A stretch of 31,601 nt of DNA from contig JNWL01000070.1 of assembly GCA_000716465.1 (NCBI GenBank), forward strand, positions 1-31,601, written 5' to 3'. Of this stretch, positions 14,440 through 23,302 are shown piece after piece. How positions within the stretch are numbered: position 1 is the first letter of the stretch; each line of letters begins with the position of its first letter. Under the pieces are notes generated by a model. That model had not been told where the DNA came from, ran no database searches, and saw nothing but the letters and a program-made list of their open reading frames with translations. Position numbers and translations under genes: made by a program. This DNA is from Streptomyces bikiniensis. GTDB taxonomy: Bacteria > Actinomycetota > Actinomycetes > Streptomycetales > Streptomycetaceae.

Positions 14440-15398
14440 GCCGTGTTCCTTTCATACGGAGGGAGGACGACGCGGCGCAGGGCCGTGTCCAGTACGGCGC
14501 GCGCCCCCAGGGGCACGGTCAGCTGGCGCGGTCCGTGTCCGGCGGCAAGCCCGGCCGCCACGGGGACGCCCAGGTCGGACAGGCGCTCGCGCAGCACGGC
14601 GTCCACCTGGTCGGGAGGGCCGCAGTCGGTGAAGTCCCCGAGGACGACGCCGGCCGCTCGCCGCAGGACTCCGGCCCGGCGGAGCTGGGTCAGGGACCGG
14701 TCCAGCCGGTACGGTTCCTCGCCGACGTCCTCCAGGAGGAGGATGCGGCCTTCGGTGACGGGCGCGGTGGCGGTGCCGAGCGACGAGGCGAGCACGGTGA
14801 GGTTGCCGCCGGTGAGAAGGCCCTCGGCGCGCCCCGGGGCGAGGACGGGCCCGTCCAGGCCGAAGGAGTGCGGCGAGGGCCCGAAGAGCGCGGCGTGCAG
14901 GGACGCGGCGGTGGCCTCGTCGTCGTGGACGGGACGGCACGCGGGCATCGGGGCGTGCAGCGTCACCAGCCCGAGCCCCTCCCCCACGGCCCGGTGGAGG
15001 CAGGTGACGTCGCTGGAGCCGACGAGGAACTTGGGGCCCGCGGCGGCGAGGCGACGGTGGTCGAGGCGGTCGGCGACGCGCTGGGTCCCGTACCCGCCGC
15101 GTACGCAGAGGACCGCGCGCACCTCGGGATCGAGCCAGGCCTCGGTGAAGTCGGCCAGGCGCGTCCCGTCGGTACCGGCCAAGTAGTCGCGGTGGGTCGC
15201 GGAGAGCCGGGAGGTGGTGCGGGGCCTGAGGCCCCAGCTCTCCGTCAGGGCGCGGGCCAGGGCCGTCTCGCGGTCGCCCACGGGCCCGGCGGGGGCGACG
15301 AGGGCCACCGTGTCGCCCCGTCGGAGGAACGGGGGGCGCGTGCGGTCCGGCTCCGGCGGGCTTCCCGCGGCCGCGGCGGGCGTGGTCGCGGCCGTCAT
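14436..15398 (-). CDS. S66 LD-carboxypeptidase (murein tetrapeptide carboxypeptidase)
   Basis: A 320-residue serine peptidase of family S66 (LdcA/YkfA). It cleaves the L-centre-to-D-Ala bond, turning murein tetrapeptide into tripeptide. Conserved parts are DTVALVAPAGPV near the start, CVRGGYGTQRV (residues 98-108), the nucleophile Ser129 in FLVGSSDVT, the catalytic Glu in LLLEDVGEEPYRLDR, GVVLGDFTDC and the His in AAGHGPRQLTVPLGA. There is no signal peptide, so it works in the cytoplasm on imported peptide. ATG 15398 overlaps the S9 peptidase stop codon (ATGA), and its own stop overlaps the M55 start, so three genes are coupled. MccF-type immunity proteins share the fold, but the peptidase neighbours favour murein catabolism. 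Confidence 0.92.
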   Translation of the reverse strand: MTAATTPAAAAGSPPEPDRTRPPFLRRGDTVALVAPAGPVGDRETALARALTESWGLRPRTTSRLSATHRDYLAGTDGTRLADFTEAWLDPEVRAVLCVRGGYGTQRVADRLDHRRLAAAGPKFLVGSSDVTCLHRAVGEGLGLVTLHAPMPACRPVHDDEATAASLHAALFGPSPHSFGLDGPVLAPGRAEGLLTGGNLTVLASSLGTATAPVTEGRILLLEDVGEEPYRLDRSLTQLRRAGVLRRAAGVVLGDFTDCGPPDQVDAVLRERLSDLGVPVAAGLAAGHGPRQLTVPLGARAVLDTALRRVVLPPYERNTA

Positions 15399-17431
15399 GA
15401 CCGGGGAGCGGGGGCCGCGGAAGGCGTCGTCTCCGCCCCGGAGCCGTGCGGTGGGCCGAAGATCCTTTCGTAGAAACGGATTTCGGCGTCGAGAGCGGCC
15501 CGGATCGTCTCGGCGCGCCGCCAGCCGTGGCGTTCCCCGGGGAACTCGACGTGCTCGTGGGGCAGGCCGGCCTCCTCGAGGGCGCGGGCCATGGCGGACG
15601 ACTGCGCGGGGTCCACGATGGCGTCGTCGAGGCCGTGGAGCAGCAGGGCGGGGCCGCTGGCGCGGGGTGCGGCCAGGACCGGGGAGCGCTGTTCGTAGAG
15701 GGCGGCGGCGGCAGGCAGCGGGCCGATCAGCCCGTCGAGGTAACGGGATTCGAAGTCGTGGGTGGTGACGGCCCAGGTGACGGGGTCGGTGATGCCGTAG
15801 AAGGAGACGGCGCCCGCGAAGACGTCCGTGTGCGTGAGGGCGGCGAGCGCGGTCCAGCCGCCCGCGCTTCCGCCGCGGATCGCGAGGCGTTCGGGATCGG
15901 CGAGCCCTTCGCGAACCAGGGCACGGGCGACGGTGACGCAGTCGTCCACGTCGACGACGCCCCAGGCGCCGTTGAGACGCTCGCGGTAGGCGCGGCCGTA
16001 GCCGACGGAGCCTCCGTAGTCGACCGTCGCGACGCCGATGCCGCGGCTGGTGAAGTAGGCGATCTCCAGGTCGTACACCATGGGGTGGTCGCCGGTGGGG
16101 CCGCCGTGGACGAAGAGGACCCAGGGCGGGCGTTCCCCGTCGGGCGTGACGCGGTGGGGGTGAGCGGGCGGATAGGTGTGCGCGTGCACCGGGGCTTCGG
16201 GGAGGCCGGACGCGTCGCCGGTCGCCGTCGCGGCCGGACGCGGGAAGGCCTTGGCGGTGGGGCGGGGCAGCCAGGCGGGGTCGACCGGCGCGGTCCTGGG
16301 GGTGGACAGGATCCGGGCGCCCGGGGAGCCGGAGGCGCCGGGGCCGGGGAGCTCCGCGGTGATGACGCTGTACGGCAGGAGGGTGCTCGCCCCGGCGGTG
16401 GCCAGGCGGTTCGCGTCGGCGTCGATGCTGTGGACGAAGTCGGTGCAGGGCAGGCCGAGATCGGTGAGGACGGGCAGGCCGGGACCGGCGTCGGGATCCA
16501 CGAGGGACACGCGGCGCCCGGCGCCCGTGCCGTGGACGGCGACGGCCCGCCCGTCGGGGAGCGGGGCGAACCAGGTGGCGCCGGGCTTCCACAACGCGCC
16601 CCCGAACTCCTCCTCGGCGCACGTGACGGGGCGGGCGGGGCCCTCGTGCGCGGACACGAGGTGGAGCGTCCACCATCCGTCGGGGTCGGTGACCGCCCAG
16701 AGGCTGTCGGCGTCCCTCCACTCGGCCTGGATCACCGACTCCCCGGGGCCGCCCGCACGCACGCTGTGGGTGCCGGCGGTGCCGTCCCGCCGCAGTGGCG
16801 CGACGCACAGTTCGGTGCCGTCCCACGGCATGGCCGGATGGTTCCAGCCGATCCAGGACAGCCGGCGGCCGTCCGGGGAGAGACGAGGGCAGGTCATGAA
16901 GTGATGGGTGGCGGCGACGGTCCGTTCGGCGCCCGTGGCGAGCGAGACCGCCACGAGGGCGCGCTCGACGTCGCGCACCCCGCCGCGGCGCGTCTCCCGG
17001 ACGGCCCAGACCTCGTCGCGCGACGGCGGTACGTAGAGGTCCCCGTAGGTGACGTTCCCGCGGGCGGGCGTGAGGGGCTCGGGCGGGTCCTGGGCGTCCG
17101 GGTGGTGGAGGTAGAGGCACTGGTCGCCCCAGTGGGTGAACACCAGGCCGGTGCCGGTGGGGCGCCAGGACCTGCCGCCGTACTCGTGCAGGCCGTTGCG
17201 GGCGTCGAACCCCGGGGGCAGCACGTCCTCGACCCGGCCGTCCGGCTTCGCGCGCACGACACAGCGGCGGCCGGCCTCGTGGGGGCGCGGTTCGTCCCAC
17301 CACACGTCGTCACCGACGAGGGAGACCCAGCCCGGCGTCCCGTCCTGGCGGGCGACGTCAGCGGCACTGATGTCGGAGTTCCAGGCCCGGAACGCGGGCG
17401 AGGTGCTGCGGGTGGGGGGAGCGTGGTTCAT
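15395..17431 (-). CDS. S9-family prolyl-oligopeptidase-type peptidase
   Basis: A 678-residue enzyme with an N-terminal seven-bladed propeller (about residues 20-400, repeating SPDGRR/LSW-type strands) and a C-terminal alpha/beta-hydrolase peptidase domain. The catalytic triad is visible: Ser522 in RGGSAGGWTA, Asp603 in LHGLDDAIVD and His635 in PGERHGWR. HGGPTGDHP supplies the oxyanion region. No signal peptide is present, so it is cytoplasmic. S9 enzymes cut short oligopeptides that fit inside the propeller; in this operon the substrates are probably imported peptides, conceivably the L-Ala-D-Glu-DAP stem or interpeptide fragments, but specificity cannot be read from sequence. It starts the second half of the peptidase run after a 477-bp gap, so it may have its own promoter. 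Confidence 0.9.
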   Translation of the reverse strand: MNHAPPTRSTSPAFRAWNSDISAADVARQDGTPGWVSLVGDDVWWDEPRPHEAGRRCVVRAKPDGRVEDVLPPGFDARNGLHEYGGRSWRPTGTGLVFTHWGDQCLYLHHPDAQDPPEPLTPARGNVTYGDLYVPPSRDEVWAVRETRRGGVRDVERALVAVSLATGAERTVAATHHFMTCPRLSPDGRRLSWIGWNHPAMPWDGTELCVAPLRRDGTAGTHSVRAGGPGESVIQAEWRDADSLWAVTDPDGWWTLHLVSAHEGPARPVTCAEEEFGGALWKPGATWFAPLPDGRAVAVHGTGAGRRVSLVDPDAGPGLPVLTDLGLPCTDFVHSIDADANRLATAGASTLLPYSVITAELPGPGASGSPGARILSTPRTAPVDPAWLPRPTAKAFPRPAATATGDASGLPEAPVHAHTYPPAHPHRVTPDGERPPWVLFVHGGPTGDHPMVYDLEIAYFTSRGIGVATVDYGGSVGYGRAYRERLNGAWGVVDVDDCVTVARALVREGLADPERLAIRGGSAGGWTALAALTHTDVFAGAVSFYGITDPVTWAVTTHDFESRYLDGLIGPLPAAAALYEQRSPVLAAPRASGPALLLHGLDDAIVDPAQSSAMARALEEAGLPHEHVEFPGERHGWRRAETIRAALDAEIRFYERIFGPPHGSGAETTPSAAPAPRS

Positions 17432-17808
17432 GGGGTTACCGCCTTGGGGCCGTGCGAGGGGGCGTCGGGTCGTGAACGGGGGGAACCGCGAGGGATCGGA
17501 GCGGTTCGGCCGTACGGGGAAGGTGCGGGTGCGCCGTGTCGTACGGGGGGGTGCGGTGTCGTGCGGGCCGTGCGATGCAGTGCGCGGGGCGGGCCGTCAG
17601 TCCTGAGCGCCGCCGTGCGCGCGGCGACCGGCCGCCGAGGACCGGCCGCGCGGGGGCATCGTCGTACGTCCGGGGAGCGGGTCCGCCGCCGTCCCGGAGG
17701 AGTGGTGTCGGTGGCGGCCGGGCCCGGTCCGACGGGCGTCAGCCGGGCGGAGCCGTTGTCATGTGCCCCACGCTAGTGAGCCACCGCCGGGCCGCACGAT
17801 CAACGAAA

Positions 17809-17830
17809 GGTCCCGCCCCTCGACGGGACC
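17809..17830 (-). terminator. Hairpin downstream of the C39-like gene
   Basis: GGTCCCG (17809-17815) and CGGGACC (17824-17830) pair perfectly around an eight-base loop, 79 bases past the stop codon of the C39-like gene. There is no T-tract. It is a plausible factor-independent or attenuating terminator that divides the gene run in two. Confidence 0.4.
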
Positions 17831-17871
17831 GTCGACGTTTCGTCGTACGGGTCGGGACGACGGGGCCGAGG

Positions 17872-17902
<31 letters not shown>

Positions 17903-17908
17903 CGAGGG

Positions 17909-19132
17909 CTACCAGTTGGGGTCGAGGCCGGGCACGTGGGGAGGAAGGGGGAGATCGGCGGGGTGGAGAAGGTAGACCACTCCCCCGCCGCCCGAGGCCG
18001 CCAGCCACACGCGCTCGAACTCGCCGCGCGGGTAGGTCCGCCGTACCTCCTCGTCGGTGGCCGACAGCGGGTCGTTGACGACGACGTCGCCGTCCGGTGT
18101 GAAACCGCAGACGATCTTGATGCTTCCGGCGGGTGAGTAACCGGCGCCCGCGAGCTCGCCGATGCGGAAGCTCTGGGCCGTGGCGATCGGGATGCCCGCG
18201 CGGATGAAGCGTTCGAGCTCGCTCAGCGAGCGCAGCCGCGTGACCATCCCGCCGAGCCCGTAGCGGGCCGGGTAGGCGGCGTTGAAGGCCCAGTTGCCGC
18301 AGCCCTTGTAGGCGTAGTCGTAGACCGCGCGGGCGGTGAAGTCGACCTGCGGGGCGGTGTCGGCGGGGTCGATCCAGGCCATCTCGCCGGCGTCCGGACC
18401 GTGCCCGAAGTACTCGACGAGCATCGCGGTGCACGCGGGCGCCGACCAGGCCTCTCCGCCGCCGTCCCACTGCGGGCTGTGACCGGTGTGCACCTCCTGG
18501 GAGCGGCGCGGGACGTCGAGGACCGTGCCCCAGGCCCCGCCGGGGCCGCTCACCGCCGGACGGTGGTCGGGAGGGGTGGAGGACGCGGCGAGGTACAGGG
18601 CACGGACGGCCGGGCCGTGCGGGGCTCCCGGGGTGCGCGCGAGCCGGACCTCCAGTTCGTAGGCGGCGGCGGGCCTGCCGGGGGCCGCGACGAACACGTC
18701 GACGTCCGCGGTCCCGAACGGGCCGGTCTGGCCGGGCACGGTGGTGCGGTGCACGACGTCGTCGTCCGTCGCCCAGTGGGCCATCACGTACCAGGGCGAG
18801 GTGTCTCCCGCGGCGTCGCGGACGCGCAGCCGCACCGTCAGCCGGGTGCCGGACGGCGTGAGGGCCGTCCACGACGGGATCAGCTCCTCGGCGGGGAAGG
18901 GCAGGTCGCGCCAGCCGGTGGAGCAGCTCGCGTACTCCCACTCCAGGCTGGCGTGGCCGTGGTGGTCGACGTGCGTCTCGCGCCCTTCGACGCTCCGCAG
19001 GCACAGGGCCCCGTCGTCCCAGGCCGTGCCCCGGAAGGCGGCATCGGTGAAGTGGCAGGCCTCCGACCAGCGGTGCAGCACCGCCTGCGGCTCGCAGGGG
19101 TCGTCGCTTCGCCCTCGGTTCTCGCCTGTCAC
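17909..19132 (-). CDS. C39-like (Peptidase_C39_2) protein with substituted active site
   Basis: A 407-residue protein. Residues 1-190 form a beta-rich accessory domain; residues about 205-395 match Streptomyces C39-family papain-fold proteins (DGGGEAW, LVEYFGHGP, MAWIDPADT, GNWAFNAAYPARYGL, VTRLRSLSELERFI, VVNDPLSATDEEVRRTYPR). In the relatives I know, the nucleophile motif reads AWCSPTS and the His motif GHLMVI.GF. Here the positions read AWSAPAC (Ser230 at the Cys place, a Cys four residues later at 234) and GSIKIVCGF (Ser337 at the His place). Both catalytic residues are therefore changed, while the Asp motif VVNDP (354) stays. No signal peptide is evident. GTG 19132 has AGGAAG just upstream. 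It sits between the amidase and S9 genes, where a peptide-binding or altered-chemistry role is possible. Confidence 0.82.
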   Translation of the reverse strand: MTGENRGRSDDPCEPQAVLHRWSEACHFTDAAFRGTAWDDGALCLRSVEGRETHVDHHGHASLEWEYASCSTGWRDLPFPAEELIPSWTALTPSGTRLTVRLRVRDAAGDTSPWYVMAHWATDDDVVHRTTVPGQTGPFGTADVDVFVAAPGRPAAAYELEVRLARTPGAPHGPAVRALYLAASSTPPDHRPAVSGPGGAWGTVLDVPRRSQEVHTGHSPQWDGGGEAWSAPACTAMLVEYFGHGPDAGEMAWIDPADTAPQVDFTARAVYDYAYKGCGNWAFNAAYPARYGLGGMVTRLRSLSELERFIRAGIPIATAQSFRIGELAGAGYSPAGSIKIVCGFTPDGDVVVNDPLSATDEEVRRTYPRGEFERVWLAASGGGGVVYLLHPADLPLPPHVPGLDPNW

Positions 19133-19219
19133 GGTCTTCCTGCCGCTCTCTCGTAGCCCCGGCGTGGCTCCGGTGGGGACCGGCCGGACGCCGATGCCGG
19201 GACGGGGCCCACATGGTAA

Positions 19220-19251
19220 CGGCCCGGGTTCCCGCTCAGGGCCCCGGGCCG
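19220..19251 (-). terminator. Hairpin between amidase and C39-like genes
   Basis: CGGCCCGGG (19220-19228) and CCCGGGCCG (19243-19251) are perfect 9-bp arms around a 14-base loop, 20 bases past the amidase stop codon. It lacks a T-tract but is a strong candidate terminator or processing site. It suggests that transporter-amidase and downstream peptidase genes are not always expressed equally. Confidence 0.5.
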
Positions 19252-19270
19252 GTCGGGATCGGTCCCGCGC

Positions 19271-21301
19271 TCAGTGCGCGACGCGGGGCATCGTGGCGGC
19301 GGACCGGAGGATCACGTCGTCCGCCCTGACGAACATGACGCGGTGGCCGTACTGCACCTGGTGGTACCTGAGCGCGCCGCGGACCACGGTGTGGCCGGCC
19401 GGCTCGAAGGTCTTGGAGTGGTAGTACTCGCCGTCGACGGTCTGGCCGACGCTGTACGACTCCCCGGGCAGCAGCGTGTACGGCAGCGGTACGAGGGGCT
19501 GGACGGGGACGTCGGCGGGATAGGCCGCCGCCTCGGGGTAGGCGCGCCCGTAGAGCGGGGCGCTGTCGAGGCCGGGCCGCAGCTGGGCCACCAGGCCCTT
19601 GGCGGGCAGGGTCTTCGGGCGTCGGGGGTCGTCCTCGAACCACCCCTTCCGGCCGAGGTACCACAGGGCCGTCCAGTCGCCCCGGCGCTCGGCGACCACG
19701 TACTTCTGACCGGTGCTCACCCGGGCGGCGTGGTTGTAGACGGACCAGGTGCCCGGCGTGGGACGGATGCCGATGTCCGTGACCAGGGGGGCGTCGTCGC
19801 GGGGTTCGGTGCGCAGGGTGATCGAGGCCGATCCGTGGACGGGGCAGAGGTCGGCCGGGGTCGCGCCGCAGTAGTAGGGCTCCGTGTGGGTGGCGTAGTC
19901 CGGGCGTACGGTCACCAGCGGCGAGCCGGTCCTCCCGTCCGCCTTGAACGGCTTGCCGAGCAGGTCGAAGTAGTGGGCCCAGTCCCAGTGGGGCCCGGGG
20001 TCCTGGTGCATGCCGGCGACGGTCGCGGGCACGGTGCCGGGGACGTTGTCGTGGCCGATGACGTGGGCGCGGTCCAGCGGGACGTCGTACTTCTCGGCCA
20101 GGTGGCGCACGAGACGGGCCGACGTCCGGTACATCGCCTCGGTGTACCACTGGCCGCCCTGGGCGAGGAAGCCCTCGTGCTCCAGTCCGACGGCCTTGGC
20201 GTTGACGTACCAGTTGCCGGCGTGCCAGCCGACGTCCTTGACGCGCAGGTGGTTGGCGACGTGGCCGTCCGCGGAGCGGAGGCTGTAGTGCCAGGACACG
20301 TAGGCGGGGTCCTGGACGAGTGCGAGGGTGGTGTCCCAGGTGGCCTCGGTGTCGTGGATGACGATGTAGTCGATGCCCTGGTTGCGGGGACGGTCGGAGA
20401 GGTCGTGGTTGCCGAAGTCGCCCGGTTCCTCCGACAGCATCCGGTACGGCGCGGGGATCCAGTCGCAGCCCAGGTCACGAGGGCAGTCGGCGCCGGGGGT
20501 GGTGGGGTCGAGGCCGAGCCGGTCGGCCTGGCGGGTGTCGGGGGTGACGGGCGCCGGGGACAGTGTGACGACGGTTCCGTCGTCGGTGCGCCGCGTCTCG
20601 CCGGTGTTGACGAGGCGGAAGACGTCGTCGGCGAAGCGGCGCGCGGCGCCGGCCTCGGTGGCGCCGGAGTACGCGGCGACGGCCCCGTACCACTGTGCCG
20701 GGTCCGTGCTCGGGGGCAGGCCTGCGGAGCGCTGGTGGGCCGCGAGGAGCGCGGCGCCGCCCTCGATGTTGGCCCCGGGGTCCGTGCGGAGCCGGTCGGC
20801 GGGGAGCCCGGTGAGCGCGGCGGCCCGCCCCAGGGTCTCCAGGGCGGCCGGCAGGCGGTCGGTGTCGACGGGTGTCTCGCGGCGGGCGAGGGACGGCCGG
20901 GAGGTGTCGCCCCGCGGGTCCTCGTCGCCGTCCGCGTGGTGGGTCGCCCCGGCGAGCGTGGCCCGGGCGTCGGTCAGGTGCATGGGTCCGTATCCCGCGT
21001 CGACGCTCGGAGCGCCGCCGTGGTCGTCCCAGCGGCTCTGCAGGTACGACACCGCCAGCAGCACGCTCTCGGGTACGCGGTGGCGTTCGCCGGCCGCGCG
21101 GAAGAGTTCGGCCCGGCTCGCCGCCTCCACCGGGGCGCGTCCGTCGTCGGACGACCGCGCCCGGGCCGGAGGAGTGGCGTCGGGTGGCTGGGCCCGGGCG
21201 GGGGCCATGGCGAGGCCGGCGGTGAGCACGGCGGCCAGGACCGCTCCGTGGCCCGCCGCCCGGCGGCGCGTCGTTCGTCTCGTCACGCGTGCGTCCTTCA
21301 T
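19271..21301 (-). CDS. Secreted N-acetylmuramoyl-L-alanine amidase (Amidase_2/PGRP type)
   Basis: A 676-residue exported enzyme that cleaves the bond between MurNAc and L-Ala, releasing stem peptides. Residues 1-38 are an Arg-rich signal peptide ending APARA. Residues 60-230 resemble a lysozyme/transglycosylase-like domain (VPESVLLAVSYLQSRWDDH, VDAGYGPMHLTDA), but the usual Glu in LESRWD is Gln88. The amidase domain (about 305-450) has zinc ligands His316 (DYIVIHDTEA), His417 (VIGHDN) and Asp434 (HQDPGPHWDW), plus HYSLRSADG and GWHAGNW. The C-terminal 200 residues contain SH3-like segments (YVVAERRGDWTALWYLGRKGWF) that may bind the wall. ATG 21301 overlaps the stop of the transporter ATPase gene (ATGA), so the amidase is translationally coupled to the importer of its presumed products. 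Confidence 0.92.
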   Translation of the reverse strand: MKDARVTRRTTRRRAAGHGAVLAAVLTAGLAMAPARAQPPDATPPARARSSDDGRAPVEAASRAELFRAAGERHRVPESVLLAVSYLQSRWDDHGGAPSVDAGYGPMHLTDARATLAGATHHADGDEDPRGDTSRPSLARRETPVDTDRLPAALETLGRAAALTGLPADRLRTDPGANIEGGAALLAAHQRSAGLPPSTDPAQWYGAVAAYSGATEAGAARRFADDVFRLVNTGETRRTDDGTVVTLSPAPVTPDTRQADRLGLDPTTPGADCPRDLGCDWIPAPYRMLSEEPGDFGNHDLSDRPRNQGIDYIVIHDTEATWDTTLALVQDPAYVSWHYSLRSADGHVANHLRVKDVGWHAGNWYVNAKAVGLEHEGFLAQGGQWYTEAMYRTSARLVRHLAEKYDVPLDRAHVIGHDNVPGTVPATVAGMHQDPGPHWDWAHYFDLLGKPFKADGRTGSPLVTVRPDYATHTEPYYCGATPADLCPVHGSASITLRTEPRDDAPLVTDIGIRPTPGTWSVYNHAARVSTGQKYVVAERRGDWTALWYLGRKGWFEDDPRRPKTLPAKGLVAQLRPGLDSAPLYGRAYPEAAAYPADVPVQPLVPLPYTLLPGESYSVGQTVDGEYYHSKTFEPAGHTVVRGALRYHQVQYGHRVMFVRADDVILRSAATMPRVAH

Positions 21302-22308
21302 CTGGTGGTCTCCCCGGGGAAGTGACAGGCGGTCGGGTGGTCGGTCCCGTCCCGTACGCGCAGTGTCGGTTCCGTCAGGCACCGCTCGCGGGCGTGGGGG
21401 CAGCGCGTCCGGAAGCGACACCCGGACGGCGGTGCGGCGGGTGACGGCAGGTCGCCTTCGAGGAGGAGCGCGTCGTCGGGCGTGCGCCGCCTCGGGTCCG
21501 GTACGGGCGCCGCGGCGAAGAGGGCGCGGGTGTAGGGGTGGCGGGGGCTCGTGCAGATCTGTTCGCGCGTGCCGGTCTCCACGATCTTCCCGAGGTACAT
21601 GACCGCGATCCGGTCGCAGAGGTGCTGGACGACCGCGAGGTCGTGCGAGATGAGGACGCAGGCGAGGCGCAGTTCGCGGCGCAGGTCGTCGAGCAGGTTG
21701 AGGACCTGCGCCTGGACGGAGACGTCGAGGGCGGACACCGGCTCGTCGCACAGGAGGAGCCGCGGTCCCAGCGCCAGGGCGCGGGCGATGCCGAGGCGCT
21801 GGCGCTGCCCCCCGGAGAACTGGTGCGGGTAGCGGTCGCGGTGCGCGGGGTCGAGGCCGACGGTTTCGAGGAGTTCGGCGACGCGGCGGCCGCGGTCGGC
21901 CCGGGGCACGGCCTCGGGGTGGATGGCGAAGGGCTCCCCGACGATCTGGCCGGCCGTCATCCTCGGGTCGAGCGAGGTGTACGGGTCCTGCAGGACCATC
22001 TGCACGCGGCGGCGCAGCGCGCGCAGGTCGGGGCCGGAGAGGGCGAAGGGGTCCTGCCCCTCGATCGTCACCGTCCCCGAGGTGGGGCGGTCCAGGGCCA
22101 TGAGGAGGGAGGCGAGCGTGGACTTGCCGCATCCCGATTCGCCCACGATGCCGAGGGTCTCGGCGCGACGGACGGTCAGGTCGACGCCGTCGACGGCTCG
22201 GACCGCCCCGGTGCGGCGTTTGAACAGGACTCCTTCGGTGACCGGGAAGTGGCGGGTGAGCGCGGTGGCCCGGAGGAGCGGTGGAGCGGTCTCAGCCGAC
22301 GGGGGCAT
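21298..22308 (-). CDS. Oligopeptide/dipeptide ABC transporter ATPase (OppF/DppF-like)
   Basis: A 336-residue ATP-binding subunit. Walker A is GESGCGKST, the Q-loop QMVLQDPYTSLDPRMT, the ABC signature FSGGQRQRLGIARAL, Walker B LLLCDEPVSALDVS and the H-loop VLISHDLAVV. The C-terminal oligo_HPY-type extension has four Cys/His positions in GCRFRTRCPHARERC, typical of Opp/Dpp ATPases that may hold an Fe-S cluster. ATG 22308 follows AGGAGG with six-base spacing and overlaps the upstream ATPase gene by 17 bases. It pairs with the DppD-like ATPase to power the two permeases. Confidence 0.95.
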   Translation of the reverse strand: MPPSAETAPPLLRATALTRHFPVTEGVLFKRRTGAVRAVDGVDLTVRRAETLGIVGESGCGKSTLASLLMALDRPTSGTVTIEGQDPFALSGPDLRALRRRVQMVLQDPYTSLDPRMTAGQIVGEPFAIHPEAVPRADRGRRVAELLETVGLDPAHRDRYPHQFSGGQRQRLGIARALALGPRLLLCDEPVSALDVSVQAQVLNLLDDLRRELRLACVLISHDLAVVQHLCDRIAVMYLGKIVETGTREQICTSPRHPYTRALFAAAPVPDPRRRTPDDALLLEGDLPSPAAPPSGCRFRTRCPHARERCLTEPTLRVRDGTDHPTACHFPGETTR

Positions 22309-23296
22309 GGTGGACCTCCTCGGCGAAGTGGCAGGCGCTGCGGTGTCCGGTGGGTGTCAGCGTCCGGAAGGGGGGCTCGTCGGCGGCGCAGCGCGGCTCG
22401 GCCCGCGGGCACCGGGGGTGGAAGGCGCATCCGGTGGGGACCGAGGAGGGCGGGGGCGGGGTGCCGGTGATGGGGACGAGCGGCTTGCCCAGGCGGTCCA
22501 GGCGGGGCACGGAGTCGAGGAGGCCCCGGGTGTAGGGGTGGCCGGGCCGGGCGTAGAGGTCCTCCGCGTGCGCGGACTCCACCGTGCGGCCGGCGTACAT
22601 GACGGTGATGCGGTCGGCCGCCTCCGCGACGACGCCGAGGTCGTGGGTGATCAGCAGCAGGCCCATGCGGGTCTCGGCCTGGAGCTGCCGGAGCAGGCGC
22701 ATGATCTGGGCCTGGACGGTGACGTCGAGGGCGGTGGTGGGCTCGTCGGCGATGACGACCTCCGGGTCGAGGGCGAGCGCCATCGCGATCATGACGCGCT
22801 GGCGCATGCCCCCGGAGAACTGGTGGGGGTAGTCGTGGACCCGGCGCGCGGCGGCGGGGATGCGGACGCGGTCCATGAGGGCGACGGCGCGCGCGAGGGC
22901 GGCCTTGCGCCCCAGGCCCCGGTGCACCGTGTACATCTCCGCCAGCTGGTCGCCCACGGTCAGCACGGGGTTGAGGGCGGTGAGCGCGTCCTGGAAGATC
23001 ATGGCGAGGCGGGTGCCGCGGACCTCGCGGTGGCGCTCCGGGGGCATCGCGAGGAGGTCGTCGCCGCGCAGCCGGACGGTTCCGCGGGTGATGTGCGCCG
23101 GAGGGGTGTCGAGCAGTCCCATGACGGCCTGTGCCGCGACGGACTTGCCCGAGCCGGACTCACCGAGCAGGGCGAGGGTCTCGCCTTCGCGCAGGGTGTA
23201 GGAGAGTCCGTTCACCGCCCGGATCGTGCCGCGCCGGGTGCGGAACTCGACGCAGAGGTCCTCGACCTCCAGGAGGGGTGGTACGGAACGGGACAT
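22292..23296 (-). CDS. Oligopeptide/dipeptide ABC transporter ATPase (OppD/DppD-like)
   Basis: A 334-residue ATP-binding subunit. Walker A is [10 protein letters not shown]-loop [14 protein letters not shown], signature [17 protein letters not shown], Walker [15 protein letters not shown] and H-loop [10 protein letters not shown]. The C-terminal [16 protein letters not shown] segment is the oligo_HPY extension. It follows the permease gene by six bases and overlaps the second ATPase gene by 17, so it lies within one operon. Functionally it forms the heterodimeric motor with the DppF-like subunit. Confidence 0.95.
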   Translation of the reverse strand: MSRSVPPLLEVEDLCVEFRTRRGTIRAVNGLSYTLREGETLALLGESGSGKSVAAQAVMGLLDTPPAHITRGTVRLRGDDLLAMPPERHREVRGTRLAMIFQDALTALNPVLTVGDQLAEMYTVHRGLGRKAALARAVALMDRVRIPAAARRVHDYPHQFSGGMRQRVMIAMALALDPEVVIADEPTTALDVTVQAQIMRLLRQLQAETRMGLLLITHDLGVVAEAADRITVMYAGRTVESAHAEDLYARPGHPYTRGLLDSVPRLDRLGKPLVPITGTPPPPSSVPTGCAFHPRCPRAEPRCAADEPPFRTLTPTGHRSACHFAEEVHHAPVG

Positions 23297-23302
23297 GTGC
23301 GC

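Noticed and set aside
12046..15186. Plus-strand open frame of over 1000 codons
   Set aside because: It is the mirror of the M20, M55 and S66 genes and has no recognisable motifs. High GC keeps such frames open.
17771..17804. TTGATC and TAGCGT as a standard promoter for the S9 gene
   Set aside because: The 22-base spacing does not fit a standard sigma-70-type promoter. It is noted only within the intergenic entry.
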